Assembly: GCF_003076455.1 (NCBI RefSeq)
Contig: NZ_CP020918.1
Coordinates: forward strand, 2,433,501-2,497,500
From: Flavobacterium faecale
GTDB taxonomy: Bacteria; Bacteroidota; Bacteroidia; Flavobacteriales; Flavobacteriaceae
Reading direction: 5' to 3'
DNA length: 64,000 nucleotides
The notes beneath the pieces were generated by a model, which saw nothing but the letters and a program-made list of their open reading frames with translations, had not been told where the DNA came from and searched no databases. A program made the translations under genes and the position numbers. Position 1 is the first letter of the stretch; each line of letters opens with the position of its first letter. Of this stretch, positions 34,366 through 43,644 are shown in pieces.

Positions 34366-35730
34366 CTATATAGTCATCGAGAACAACTGTGTTTGCGGTG
34401 CTTTTCGTTTTAGTCTTAGATCGAAGGCCATGCAAATGTTACGTACATAAGGTTTTCCTTTTTCGGTAACCGTTAAGTTTGAATCACCAATTTCAATTAA
34501 ACCATCCTTTTCCATCTCTGCAAGCTGTTCAATAATTTCTGGAATTTCGTTAAAATAATATTCCTTCTCTTCCCAACTAGTTTTAAATTGACACATCAAA
34601 TTGAGTATGTGCTTGCGAACAATCAAATCTTCCGTAGATAATAGGTGACCACGATAAATAGGCAATTCATTCTGCTCAAGTTTTTGATAATATTCTTCAA
34701 TAGTTTTTACATTTTGAGCAAAACTGTACCAACTATCACTAATAGATGATACACCAAGTCCAATCATCAATTGTGTTTTTGACGAACTGTATCCCATAAA
34801 ATTTCTATGCAGTTTGCCGTCGGTATAAGAATCATATAAGCTGTCTTGCTCCAAAGAAAAATGATCCATTCCTATTTCGTGATAACCATTTTTTGCCAAA
34901 AGTGTTTTTCCTACTTCATACAATTGTCGCTTTTCTTCGTCTTGAGGTAAATCTTGGTCCTTAAAGCCGCGTTGGCCATTTCCTTTTATCCAAGGCACAT
35001 GCGCATAGCTGTAAAAGGCCAGACGATCAGGCTGCAATGATTTGGTTTTTTCAATGGTGTCAATTACATTTTCAATAGTTTGAAAAGGCAGTCCAAAAAT
35101 TAGGTCATGACCAATTGAGCTATAACCAATCTCCTTCGCCCATAGCGTTACCTTGGCAACATTATGAAAAGGCTGCTCGCGATGAATGGCAGTCTGTACT
35201 TTTTTATTGTAGTCTTGCACACCAAAACTCACGCGTCTAAACCCTAAATCAAACAAGGTTTGCAAATGTTGTCGACTAGTGTTGTTTGGGTGCCCCTCAA
35301 AACTAAACTCGTGTTGCTGTGCTATATCAGCAGTTTCAAAAAGACCATTGATAAGTAGTGCTAAGTTTTCTATCGAAAAAAAGGTAGGTGTCCCGCCTCC
35401 CAAATGAATTTCTTTAATCAAAGGACGCTCAGAAAGTAAATCGCAATACATTTTCCATTCTTTTAAAACAGCAAGTATATAAGGACTTTCAAGTTGATGG
35501 TTCTTGGTGATTCGTTTGTTGCAACCACAAAAAGTGCATAAACTTTCACAAAACGGTAAATGAATGTATAAGCTCACGCCTTCACTGCTATTACTTTCTA
35601 CAAAAGATTTTTGCAAGGTTGTAATCCAATCAGTAATTACAAAATTCGATTCGTCCCAGTAGGGCACAGTTGGATAGCTTGTGTATCTTGGACCAGGAAC
35701 GTTATATTTTTGTAGAAGGGACTTTTTCAT
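34366..35730 (-). CDS. hemN: Oxygen-independent coproporphyrinogen III oxidase
   Basis: 454 residues, the usual length. The radical-SAM motif is CESLCTFCGC (C61, C65, C68, with C70 as in HemN), preceded by SLYIHLPF. HLGGGTPTFF and the HemN C-terminal domain (LLSTEDLIVRKHILNLMC, EMEKDGLIEIGDSNLTVTEKG) follow. It converts coproporphyrinogen III to protoporphyrinogen IX without oxygen, supplying haem in low oxygen. It has an FNR-type site in its promoter, shared with the cbb3 cluster. Confidence 0.97.
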   Translation of the reverse strand: MKKSLLQKYNVPGPRYTSYPTVPYWDESNFVITDWITTLQKSFVESNSSEGVSLYIHLPFCESLCTFCGCNKRITKNHQLESPYILAVLKEWKMYCDLLSERPLIKEIHLGGGTPTFFSIENLALLINGLFETADIAQQHEFSFEGHPNNTSRQHLQTLFDLGFRRVSFGVQDYNKKVQTAIHREQPFHNVAKVTLWAKEIGYSSIGHDLIFGLPFQTIENVIDTIEKTKSLQPDRLAFYSYAHVPWIKGNGQRGFKDQDLPQDEEKRQLYEVGKTLLAKNGYHEIGMDHFSLEQDSLYDSYTDGKLHRNFMGYSSSKTQLMIGLGVSSISDSWYSFAQNVKTIEEYYQKLEQNELPIYRGHLLSTEDLIVRKHILNLMCQFKTSWEEKEYYFNEIPEIIEQLAEMEKDGLIEIGDSNLTVTEKGKPYVRNICMAFDLRLKRKAPQTQLFSMTI

Positions 35731-35752
35731 TTTTAACTCATTTTTCTAAAGT

Positions 35753-35796
35753 CAAAAATAGGGTAGTAGTTACAGACTAAAAATGATAATTGTCAT
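35753..35796 (-). promoter_or_regulatory. FNR-type site and promoter of hemN
   Basis: ATGACAATTATCAT on the minus strand at 35796-35783 and the -7 box TATTTTTG at 35760-35753. The centre of the site is 29.5 bp before the box, as for ccoI and ccoS. The hemN start codon is 22 bp further. Confidence 0.85.
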
Positions 35797-35797
35797 A

Positions 35798-36050
35798 TTC
35801 AAAAGTCAAAAATCAACAAGCAAAAGGCAACAAGCAAAAATCAAAAATCAACAAGCAAAAATCAACAAGCAAAAATCAACAAGCAAAAATCAAAAATCAA
35901 AAGTCAACAAGCAAAAATCAATTTTAAAAAAGGTAAATAAAAAAAATCAATTTCAAAAAATTTAATTTTTGAAATTGACCTTTGACCTTTGACCTTTGAC
36001 CTTTGACCTTTGACCTTTGAAATTGACCTTTGAAATTGACCTTTGAAAAA
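35798..36050. repeat. Low-complexity repeats between hemN and the DUF349 gene
   Basis: The left part is made of AAAAATCAACAAGC units (about 35800-35935) and the right part of TTTGACC heptamers in a row (about 35975-36020) followed by GAAATTGACCTTT units. The short words resemble those of the 82-bp tandem repeat at 31307. Confidence 0.85.
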
Positions 36051-37985
36051 TTATTCGTTATTCAAATTACGCAATTGCTCTAATTTTTCTTTCCAGGTAT
36101 CAAGTGTTTCTTTGTGTATTGCAATGTTTTTACGAACTTCAAGTACGATAGAATTCTCTTTTTTTGCATTTTTGGTATTAGTAAAAAATTGAATATTATT
36201 TTCTAATTGAAAGATTTCGTTTTGTACTTCATCTATTTTTCGAATAATAAAAATCTTTTCATTTTCAATTTTACGTGTATCGTTGGCATCAGATAAATTA
36301 TCCAAACGATTTGCAAAACGCATCATTTCACCTTCTTTCTTACTCAAACTTAATTTGTCAAATAAGGCATCTAGAATTTTATTGAATTTCCCTTCAATAT
36401 GTCTGCGCTGTTGTGGCACGCGACCAATAGCTTTCCAGTTTTCGATATGTGCTTTAATGGCGTCCAAATCTGTTTTATGATCACCTACTAATTCAAATTC
36501 TCTTAGCGATTCCAAATAGGCTTTCTTTTTTTCGAAAGCTTCAATTTCTTCTGCGTTTTCTTCGTTTTTGTGTTCTTTTAATTGATCGAAATAATGATTG
36601 CAAGCCGCTTTAAATTCTTTCCAAATCTTATCAGAATATTTTCTAGGCACATGACCAATTTGCTTCCACTCATTCTGAATTTGCTTCATAATAGGTGTCG
36701 TAGCAGCAAAATCAGTACTATCTTGCAATTCAATCGCTTTAGCAACCAATGCATTTTTCTTGGCCAAATTATCGTTTTGATCCTTTTTAATGTCTTTATA
36801 AAACGAATTTTTAAAAGCATTAAAATTTCGAACAGCAGTTTTAAAAGCAGCCCAAGTTTCTTCGTTAACGTCCGCAGGAACTTTTCCGGCATTGAAAAAT
36901 GCAGCACGTAGCGCTTCAACTTTTTCAATTTGTACCAACCACTGCGAGTGAGAACTCATTTTTTCAGTACCCAAAACTTCAATTTCGGCAATGATCAATT
37001 TTTTGTTGCTGAGGTTTTCAACTTCATTTCCTCTTTGTTTCTCAAAAAGTTGCTCACGTTTATCGTGAATTTGTTTGGTATAATCGCTAAACTGGTTCCA
37101 AATAGCATCACGATGTTCTCTTGATACAGGACCAATATCTTCTTTCCAGATACGGTGCAAATCTTGCAACTCTCTAAAAGCTTTATTGATATCAGCTTCT
37201 TCTGCCAAGATAGCAACACGTTCTATAATTTTTTGTTTTTGTTCTAAGTTGTGTTTAAAATCTACATCACGCGCTTCTCTGTCTAGGTGTAAGATGTCGT
37301 AAAAATTCTCAACATGAAAGTGGTAATTGTTCCAAACGTGGTTGTATTTGTCCTTCGGGATCGGACCTGCAGTTTTCCAACGTTCTCTTAATTCATTAAA
37401 ATGTTTTAAGGTGTCTTTGATATTTTCTTGCGGATTCAAAAGCTCTTTTAATTCCTCAACAATGGCAAGTCTATTTTCTAGATTTGATTTTAAGTTGGTT
37501 TCTAAACTTTTAAAATGAGCGTTCTTTTTATTTTTGTAAGCAGTATAGTGGTGATCAAATGTAGTTTTTAAAGGCAAATGATATTGAAAATCTTCGGTGC
37601 TATCAGGGTTTTCGGCATGAAACTCTTCCTTTTTCTCTTCGATAAAATGGTAGTATTTTGCTAAAAACGATTTTTTTATTTCGTCAATATGCTCTTTGAT
37701 CGACATTATTTTATCGGTAGCAATAAGTGACTGTAACTCGTCTACCAAGGCCTCCATTGATAAGGTGTCATAATCAAGTAGCGGAATATCGTGACGATCT
37801 CGCAAGCTAGCATCTTCTCCTTCTTCGGCATTTGACTCGTCAATGGCGTTCAACGCGCTTTGATTGACATTTTCATCAGCTGCCAGAGGAGCATCTGCCT
37901 CATTGGTGTTGGTAGTTGATTCCGTTGAGTCAGTACTTAATTTTCCATCTGCATCTTGCAGGTTATCATGTTGTTCTTCTAACAT
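36051..37985 (-). CDS. DUF349 repeat protein
   Basis: 644 residues, highly charged. After an acidic, low-complexity N-terminus (about 1-60, serine-, threonine- and glutamate-rich), it has several repeats of about 70-75 residues with W-x-x-G-P/H-V/I-P and D-x-x-W-x-x-F: RWKTAGPIPKDKYNHVWNNY, IWKEDIGPVSREHRDAIWNQ, EWKQIGHVPRKYSDKIWKEF, NWKAIGRVPQQRRHIEGKFN. This is DUF349, long coiled-coil-like cytoplasmic proteins of unknown molecular role. It ends in a coiled-coil segment. Single gene; the low-complexity repeats lie just after its stop. Confidence 0.9.
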   Translation of the reverse strand: MLEEQHDNLQDADGKLSTDSTESTTNTNEADAPLAADENVNQSALNAIDESNAEEGEDASLRDRHDIPLLDYDTLSMEALVDELQSLIATDKIMSIKEHIDEIKKSFLAKYYHFIEEKKEEFHAENPDSTEDFQYHLPLKTTFDHHYTAYKNKKNAHFKSLETNLKSNLENRLAIVEELKELLNPQENIKDTLKHFNELRERWKTAGPIPKDKYNHVWNNYHFHVENFYDILHLDREARDVDFKHNLEQKQKIIERVAILAEEADINKAFRELQDLHRIWKEDIGPVSREHRDAIWNQFSDYTKQIHDKREQLFEKQRGNEVENLSNKKLIIAEIEVLGTEKMSSHSQWLVQIEKVEALRAAFFNAGKVPADVNEETWAAFKTAVRNFNAFKNSFYKDIKKDQNDNLAKKNALVAKAIELQDSTDFAATTPIMKQIQNEWKQIGHVPRKYSDKIWKEFKAACNHYFDQLKEHKNEENAEEIEAFEKKKAYLESLREFELVGDHKTDLDAIKAHIENWKAIGRVPQQRRHIEGKFNKILDALFDKLSLSKKEGEMMRFANRLDNLSDANDTRKIENEKIFIIRKIDEVQNEIFQLENNIQFFTNTKNAKKENSIVLEVRKNIAIHKETLDTWKEKLEQLRNLNNE

Positions 37986-38476
37986 TGGTTCAATGTTTTA
38001 AGGTTTGTAATATTTGAACACGAAAGATAGTGAAGAGTGGTTAAAATACAAAACAATTCGTGCATTTCGATTGGTTTTATATCAAAACTAAAATTTTAAA
38101 TGGAATTGGCTGCCGTAGGATTAACATTCGAAAATAATAATTGTATTCAGTAGCGAGTCGTTAGAAGATTTATTTTCGAATTAAAAAAGGAGTTGGTTAA
38201 ACCATCAGCCGAATACAGAGTCTAAACTTTTAATTACTTAAAGTTATTCCTTAATTATTGGTTTAGAAGTAGGAACGGATAACTGAATTCGAAACTGAAT
38301 TCTGAAGTAAGTCTAGCACTCAAAAGTCCGTAAATAGGGATTGTAAGTGCTATGATTCTTTTACGATTATGTAAGTTAAAAATGTTAAAAACTGCCTAAA
38401 TCATAGTATATTAAAGTAGAAAAGTAGAACTTTGTTTGTTCTACATTATTAAATTATAAACCAAAAAAAAAGCATT
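37986..38476. other. Gene-free stretch before the formylglycine-generating enzyme
   Basis: About 490 bp without a credible ORF. At 38424-38444 there is an inverted repeat GTAGAAC/GTTCTAC with a 7-nt loop, overlapping GAACTTTG (38427-38434), a -7-like box also seen before ccoI. It is therefore a candidate promoter with an operator-like palindrome for the gene at 38477. Confidence 0.45.
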
Positions 38477-39622
38477 GTGAACCAACAACAAAAAAAGACC
38501 GGACTGATTGTGCTTGTAACCCTATCTGTTTTAGGCATTGCCTATGCAGGTTACAGTACTGTTGCAAATAAAACCACAAAAGAACTAGCGCAAGATTGCG
38601 AAGATGATCATACAGCAGATCGTAAAACTTTGTATTTGCCAACTATTGAAAATAAAAATAATAAACCTACTACGCCCGCTCCTGCAGGAATGGTTTGGGT
38701 TCCTGGTGGAGAATTCTCCATGGGTAGCGATATATCCGATGAGAGTTTGTGTAGCGTTAAAGGAATCACCAAAGACGCATCGCCTATACACCGTGTATAT
38801 GTAGATGGGTATTATATGGATGAGACAGAGGTTACAAACGATCAATTTGCAGCTTTTGTAAAAGCTACGGGTTACAAAACAGTGGCAGAAATAAAACCAA
38901 CTACGGCCGATTTACCAAATGTTCCAGAAGAGTATTTAATCGCTGGGTCAGCTATTTTTAAACCTACACCATCAAAGGTTGATTTGAATAATTTCTTGCA
39001 ATGGTGGGATTTCGTTGGCGGTACAGATTGGAAACATCCACTAGGTCCTTCAAGTGATTTAAAAGGAAAAGGGAATTACCCTGTTGTTCATGTTGCTTAT
39101 GAAGATGCCGTTGCTTATGCAAAATGGGCTGGAAAACGTTTACCAACCGAAGCAGAATGGGAGTTTGCTGCTCGTGGTGGAAATGCAGGAGATTTGTATG
39201 CATGGGGAAACACCTTGAAAGTAGATGGTAAATTTCAGGCTAATATCTATGAAGGAACTTTTCCTGTAGAGAAAGGCGATTCTGGCGAGGATGGATTTGT
39301 GGGTATTGCACCAGTTAAGCAATACAAACCTAATGCATATGGATTGTATGATGTAGGTGGAAACGTATGGGAGTGGGCGCAAGATTGGTACAGTGAAACC
39401 TATTATGCAGAGAGTAGCGCTGACGGAAAAGTGGTGCGCAATCCACAAGGTCCAGAAACAGCTCCTTATGATACCTCTGGAAATAATGAGTTAAAAAGAG
39501 TACACCGTGGTGGTTCATTTTTATGTACAAGCGACTATTGTAGCCGTTACATGGTAGGAACAAGAGGAAATGGCGAAATAAAATCGGGTGCCAATCACCT
39601 TGGTTTTAGATGTGCTAAGTAA
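38477..39622 (+). CDS. Formylglycine-generating enzyme (sulfatase maturase), membrane-anchored
   Basis: 381 residues, GTG start. An N-terminal hydrophobic segment (about 8-27) directs it to the membrane or periplasm. The FGE-sulfatase domain begins GMVWVPGGEFSMGSD and includes YYMDETEVTNDQFAAFV, PVVHVAYEDAVAYAKWAGKR and GNVWEWAQDWYS. The catalytic pair is kept: C350 and C355 in GGSFLCTSDYCSRYM, as in true aerobic FGE enzymes that use copper and oxygen. It oxidises the cysteine of the sulfatase signature to formylglycine. The likely substrates in this window are the sulfatases at 6065 (CSPTR) and 32652 (CGPSR). Confidence 0.9.
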   Translation: MNQQQKKTGLIVLVTLSVLGIAYAGYSTVANKTTKELAQDCEDDHTADRKTLYLPTIENKNNKPTTPAPAGMVWVPGGEFSMGSDISDESLCSVKGITKDASPIHRVYVDGYYMDETEVTNDQFAAFVKATGYKTVAEIKPTTADLPNVPEEYLIAGSAIFKPTPSKVDLNNFLQWWDFVGGTDWKHPLGPSSDLKGKGNYPVVHVAYEDAVAYAKWAGKRLPTEAEWEFAARGGNAGDLYAWGNTLKVDGKFQANIYEGTFPVEKGDSGEDGFVGIAPVKQYKPNAYGLYDVGGNVWEWAQDWYSETYYAESSADGKVVRNPQGPETAPYDTSGNNELKRVHRGGSFLCTSDYCSRYMVGTRGNGEIKSGANHLGFRCAK

Positions 39623-39647
39623 TTTTTAAGACAATATAAAAGTAAGA

Positions 39648-39682
39648 GTCTCAAGAACAATTTGTTTTTGAGGCTTTTTTTA
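39648..39682 (+). terminator. Terminator of the FGE gene
   Basis: A 12-bp stem with two G-U pairs (39648-39659 with 39663-39674), then seven T, 25 bp after the stop codon. Confidence 0.85.
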
Positions 39683-39763
39683 TGAAACTATAATTTTGAC
39701 TCCTTATTTTTATATTTTTCGAAAAGAATATAGACGACGCTATTATAAGTTTTGGTCGAAATT

Positions 39764-40324
39764 TTAATAATAAAGCCTAAAGTCCAGCAACTTACACATT
39801 GCGTACTGTTTGTGGTGTAGGTCTTCGACAATTGTTCTTAGGTCGTCTTCGTCTTGACATAGATTAAAGAAAACATTATCTAAAGTTTGACTAGAGAATT
39901 GCGTGTTGGTCGTGCCATATCCAGACACAGCGCTTGCGCCAGTAACATCCAAAAAGTATTGTGCTTCGTCTAAGGTTAAATCGACCAGTTTGGTGTTGGC
40001 AAAATGTAGAATCTTACCCTTTAATTTTCCCTCGAACAGTTCGGCTATTTCTTCAAAACTATAGTAGTAATTGTTGAGGCAGATGCTGTTGGCACCGCCG
40101 GGCATCACCAAATAAATAATCTCATAATCCTTAAAGTTGTGATCATCATATAATAAAGCTTGCAGACTTTCTTCAAGACCCTCGATGGTGTCACAGGTTT
40201 TATGTATGCTAGTTATCCCTTGATTGAATGCCAGTTCTTCAAGGTTTTCAAGGGTTTGTGTGGTTGTTTCTATTTCGACGTCTTCTACTGCTTCGAGACA
40301 GAATATAAATTTGTCTTGATCCAT
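39764..40324 (-). CDS. Uncharacterised flavobacterial protein
   Basis: 186 residues, acidic, without signal peptide or membrane segment. The pattern is alternating strands and helices: KFIFCLEAVEDVE, YEIIYLVMPGGANSICLNNY, KGKILHFANTKLVDL, ASAVSGYGTT. It resembles a CHAT- or caspase-like or Rossmann-like alpha/beta fold only in a general way, and I see no catalytic dyad. It may belong to a small family of unknown function found in Bacteroidota. Single gene. Confidence 0.6.
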   Translation of the reverse strand: MDQDKFIFCLEAVEDVEIETTTQTLENLEELAFNQGITSIHKTCDTIEGLEESLQALLYDDHNFKDYEIIYLVMPGGANSICLNNYYYSFEEIAELFEGKLKGKILHFANTKLVDLTLDEAQYFLDVTGASAVSGYGTTNTQFSSQTLDNVFFNLCQDEDDLRTIVEDLHHKQYAMCKLLDFRLYY

Positions 40325-40889
40325 ATTTTATTACTTTGCTGTGATTGGTGTTACAAAAATATGATTTCACGGAGAAATAGAGTGGAACAATTATCATAAA
40401 AAAATCTTATAACATTTGAGGTAAGAAGTTGATTGTGGTTGTCGCTTATGATTTTAATAATGGGGAAACCAAAGACATAATTTTCGAATCATGAATTAGA
40501 ACAGGTAAAGCTTTTAAACGGCATTTCAATTTCGAATTAAAAGCAAACGATAAATTTCGTCAAGGTCAAAATAGGTTTGCAAATAAAAGCGGCAAAGTAA
40601 GTCAAGCTATGATTTTCGGAAGCAATTTGACTGGTAAGATCTTCAATAGTTGACTACTAGAATGAAAAGAATCGTAACCTTTTGCCATATTTTTATAGGT
40701 AAATACACGATAAAACCTAAGTTCTCTAAAGTTAAATTATCTGTTTTTTCGTATAGTATCTTTGTGAGAAGATTAAAAATCTTTTAAAAATATTATAAAA
40801 AGAATAATTATCTGAATTTAATTTAAAACTAGAATAATTCATCTTTTATTTTCAATTTTGCAAGGTAAAAATACTAAATATTTTATCTC
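40325..40889. other. Upstream region of mesX
   Basis: 565 bp without a credible ORF. A -7 box TATCTTTG lies at 40757-40764, which would give a leader of about 120 nt before the ATG. The leader holds one small hairpin (AAGATT-AAA-AATCTT, near 40773) and otherwise AT-rich sequence. I find no sign of a SAM riboswitch. Confidence 0.5.
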
Positions 40890-41942
40890 ATGAAAGCGAT
40901 TACACAGGAAGATTTAAGAATAAAAGACAGGGAAAATATTGAAGAAACCTACAATACAATGGGGAATGATTTTGTGTTCGCTCTAAAAAGTACTTGTTTA
41001 GATGAAAACTATCACCCCTCAGGTAAAACCCGTCTTACTACCAATTTTGCAAATTTGGCTAGAGGAGAAAATCGCCAACAAAATTTGCGTAATGCCTTAA
41101 ATATGATTAACAATCGATTCAATGCATTGGCTCATTTGGATAATCCAAAAGGGGATCGGTACCTTGTAAAACTTGAAATCATCACCGTGACGATGAGTAT
41201 TGATGATAAGAATGGTAGTAACAACCTGCCGATGATTGAAGTTTTAAAAACGAATATTTTTGACCGTAAGACTAACCAGTATATCGATGGTATTGCCGGA
41301 AATAATTATTCTTCTTACGTACGAGATCATGATTTCAGTGTTTTATTGATAGAGCATAATAAAAACAAATCTAGCTTTAGTGTTCCTGAAAATTTTGGTG
41401 ATTTACACGGTAAACTTTATAAGTGCTTTGTGAGTTCAGATACTTACAAAGAGCACTTTAAAAAGTCACCGATCATTTGCCTAAGTGTATCGAGCAACAA
41501 AACCTATACTCGTACTGAATATCAGCATCCGGTTCTGGGTTTTGAGTACCAACAGGACCAATATTCTCTAACTGATGAATATTTCTCTAAAATGGGATTA
41601 AAGGTTCGTTTTTTTATGCCTTCGAACAGTGTGGCACCGATGGCTTTTTATCATGCAGGAGATTTACTTACTGATTATACTGATCTTGGACTAATCAGCT
41701 CAATCAGCACGATGGAGACGTTCCAAAAGATTTACCGACCTGAAATTTACAATGCAAATTCAGTAGCAGGTGAAATCTATCAACCAAGTCTTAAACACGA
41801 AGATTATTCGCTAACTCGCGTGGTTTATGATCGCGAAGAGCGCAACCGACTTGCTGTTGAACAGGGTAAGTATGCCGAAGAGCATTTTATTAAGCCTTAC
41901 AAAGATATTCTTGAGCAATGGTCTGCCAATTTTGCTGTCTAA
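40890..41942 (+). CDS. mesX: MesX, DUF1852 protein required by methionine synthase MesD
   Basis: 350 residues matching DUF1852: FVFALKSTCLDENYHPSGKT, TTNFANLARGENRQQNLRNA, MIEVLKTNIFDRKTNQYIDG and GLKVRFFMPSNSVAPMAFYH. No signal peptide. In known cases DUF1852 (MesX) is encoded next to, and needed by, the short folate-independent methionine synthase MesD, in an oxygen-dependent reaction whose methyl donor is not established. Here the mesD gene begins 29 bp downstream, the same arrangement. Confidence 0.88.
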   Translation: MKAITQEDLRIKDRENIEETYNTMGNDFVFALKSTCLDENYHPSGKTRLTTNFANLARGENRQQNLRNALNMINNRFNALAHLDNPKGDRYLVKLEIITVTMSIDDKNGSNNLPMIEVLKTNIFDRKTNQYIDGIAGNNYSSYVRDHDFSVLLIEHNKNKSSFSVPENFGDLHGKLYKCFVSSDTYKEHFKKSPIICLSVSSNKTYTRTEYQHPVLGFEYQQDQYSLTDEYFSKMGLKVRFFMPSNSVAPMAFYHAGDLLTDYTDLGLISSISTMETFQKIYRPEIYNANSVAGEIYQPSLKHEDYSLTRVVYDREERNRLAVEQGKYAEEHFIKPYKDILEQWSANFAV

Positions 41943-41971
41943 TTAATACAACATACTAAATTTATTCTATT

Positions 41972-43018
41972 ATGAAAAAATTATTACCAACGTCAATTGT
42001 TGGAAGTTTACCAAAACCTTCTTGGCTTGCACCACCCGAAAAACTTTGGTCCCCTTGGAAATTAGAAGGCGATCAATTAATTGAAGGAAAACAAGATGCT
42101 TTGCGCATTTCGTTCCAAGAACAGCAATTAGCAGGAGTTGATATAATTAGTGATGGTGAGCAAACCCGTCAACATTTTGTAACAACTTTTATTGAGCATT
42201 TAAGCGGTGTCGATTTTGAAAATCGTAAAATCGTAAAAATTCGAGATCGTTATGATGCGAGTGTGCCTATTGTTGTGGATCAAGTTAGACGTCAAAAAGC
42301 AGTTTTTGTAGATGATGCTAAATTTTTACGTACACTGACCAAAAAGCCTATAAAATGGGCATTACCAGGTCCGATGACAATGGTAGATACTTTATATGAT
42401 GACCATTACAAAAGCCGAGAAAAATTGGCATGGGAATTTGCAAAGGCACTTAATGAGGAGGCAAGAGAGCTTCAAGATGCAGGAGTAGATATTATCCAGT
42501 TTGACGAACCTGCATTTAACGTGTTCTTTGATGAGGTAAACGATTGGGGAATGGCAGTACTAGAAAAAGCCATTGAAGGTTTAAAATGTCAAACTGCTAT
42601 CCATATTTGTTACGGCTATGGGATAAAAGCGAATAATGATTGGAAAAAAACATTGGGATCAGAATGGCGCCAATATGAAGAAATTTTTCCTAAAATTCAA
42701 AAATCTAAAATTGATATTGTGTCATTAGAATGTCATAACTCACATGTACCTTATAACTTAATGGAACTAATACGCGGTAAAAAAGTAATGGTTGGTGCTA
42801 TTGATGTAGCAACGAATACTATCGAAACACCTGAAGAAATAGCGGACACCTTGCGTAAAGCGCTAGAGTTTGTAGATGCCGAAAACCTTTATCCTAGTAC
42901 AAATTGTGGTATGGCTCCATTATCTCGAAGCGTAGCTAGCGGTAAGTTAAGTGCTTTAAGCGCAGGAGCAGAGATTATACGCCAAGAACTTGGTATTTCG
43001 TCACAATGTATTGATTAG
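41972..43018 (+). CDS. mesD: MesD, folate-independent methionine synthase (MetE C-terminal type)
   Basis: 348 residues: only the C-terminal catalytic half of cobalamin-independent MetE (~750 residues). The start TSIVGSLPKPSWLAPP is the usual MetE barrel start. Zinc ligands are visible as H-x-C in AIHICYGYG (about 211 and 213), E in SLECHN and C in TNCGMAPLSR (about 312). GVDIIQFDEPAF is the family's Asp-Glu motif. The N-terminal folate-binding half is absent, so methyltetrahydrofolate is unlikely to be the donor. It makes methionine from homocysteine together with MesX. Confidence 0.9.
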   Translation: MKKLLPTSIVGSLPKPSWLAPPEKLWSPWKLEGDQLIEGKQDALRISFQEQQLAGVDIISDGEQTRQHFVTTFIEHLSGVDFENRKIVKIRDRYDASVPIVVDQVRRQKAVFVDDAKFLRTLTKKPIKWALPGPMTMVDTLYDDHYKSREKLAWEFAKALNEEARELQDAGVDIIQFDEPAFNVFFDEVNDWGMAVLEKAIEGLKCQTAIHICYGYGIKANNDWKKTLGSEWRQYEEIFPKIQKSKIDIVSLECHNSHVPYNLMELIRGKKVMVGAIDVATNTIETPEEIADTLRKALEFVDAENLYPSTNCGMAPLSRSVASGKLSALSAGAEIIRQELGISSQCID

Positions 43019-43534
43019 GCATCGTAGTTATACAAATGATTATGATTTTTACTCACTATTGATTTAGATACATGTCAATTTTAAGAAGACATTGGTTCTG
43101 TGAGTAACAACTGTTGTCCAATAAGTTTGATGCATATACATGATAAAAAAGGCAGTTTTCACTGCCTTTTTTTGTTGCCTTTTTTTAATGCTTTGTAGTT
43201 AAAGGAATCTACATATTTTTAGAATAAAAAGACCGATTTAAAGAGTTGTTTCTACTTTTTTTCTGAACCTATGATTTATAAGTTTCCTTTCAGCTTTCCA
43301 AAAATTGATTGTTTTGATTTTGTTGAGGTTGTATTATCATCTTTTATAGGGCTATCCGTTATTTGTACCAAGATTTAAACAGCATGCAGATTTAAGAGAT
43401 TTTGGCAAATCTGTTGCTATTAAAAGCAGCTGAATCTGTAAAATCTGCGAGCATTATTTTTAGACAACAAGGCAGATAGTCTTACTCTTTTAAATACTGA
43501 AAAACACCAGACGGTACTTTTTTAAATTTTCATA
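43019..43534. other. Gene-free stretch between mesD and the BASS transporter
   Basis: No credible ORF. It contains the terminator at 43147 and, near 43387-43455, two inverted GCAGATTTA and AAATCTGCGAG stretches, a common flavobacterial intergenic repeat. Confidence 0.5.
43147..43173 (+). terminator. Terminator, probably of mesXD
   Basis: Stem AAAAAGGCAG with CTGCCTTTTT (43146-43155 with 43162-43171), short loop, T-run on the plus strand. 130 bp after the mesD stop. Confidence 0.75.
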
Positions 43535-43576
43535 AATAAAAAAGAAGTTTACTGAAACGAATTTCAATAAACTTCT
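43535..43576 (-). terminator. Terminator of the BASS transporter gene
   Basis: AAGAAGTTTA (43542-43551) pairs with 43567-43576, continued by TGAAA/TTTCA. An A-run on the plus-strand left gives the T-run for the minus strand. Confidence 0.75.
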
Positions 43577-43644
43577 TCTAATATTCTATTCAATGACGTC
43601 TAAGTGCTTTTTATAAAACTAAAATAGCATAAGGCATAAAAACA

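Noticed and set aside
35800..36050. CAACAAGC and TTTGACC units as a CRISPR array or origin iterons
   Set aside because: Words are 7-14 bp without spacers, variable in phase, with no dnaA- or rep-like gene.
40765..40889. SAM riboswitch before mesX
   Set aside because: The 120-nt leader is AT-rich with one small hairpin; none of the SAM-I or SAM-II core elements are visible.
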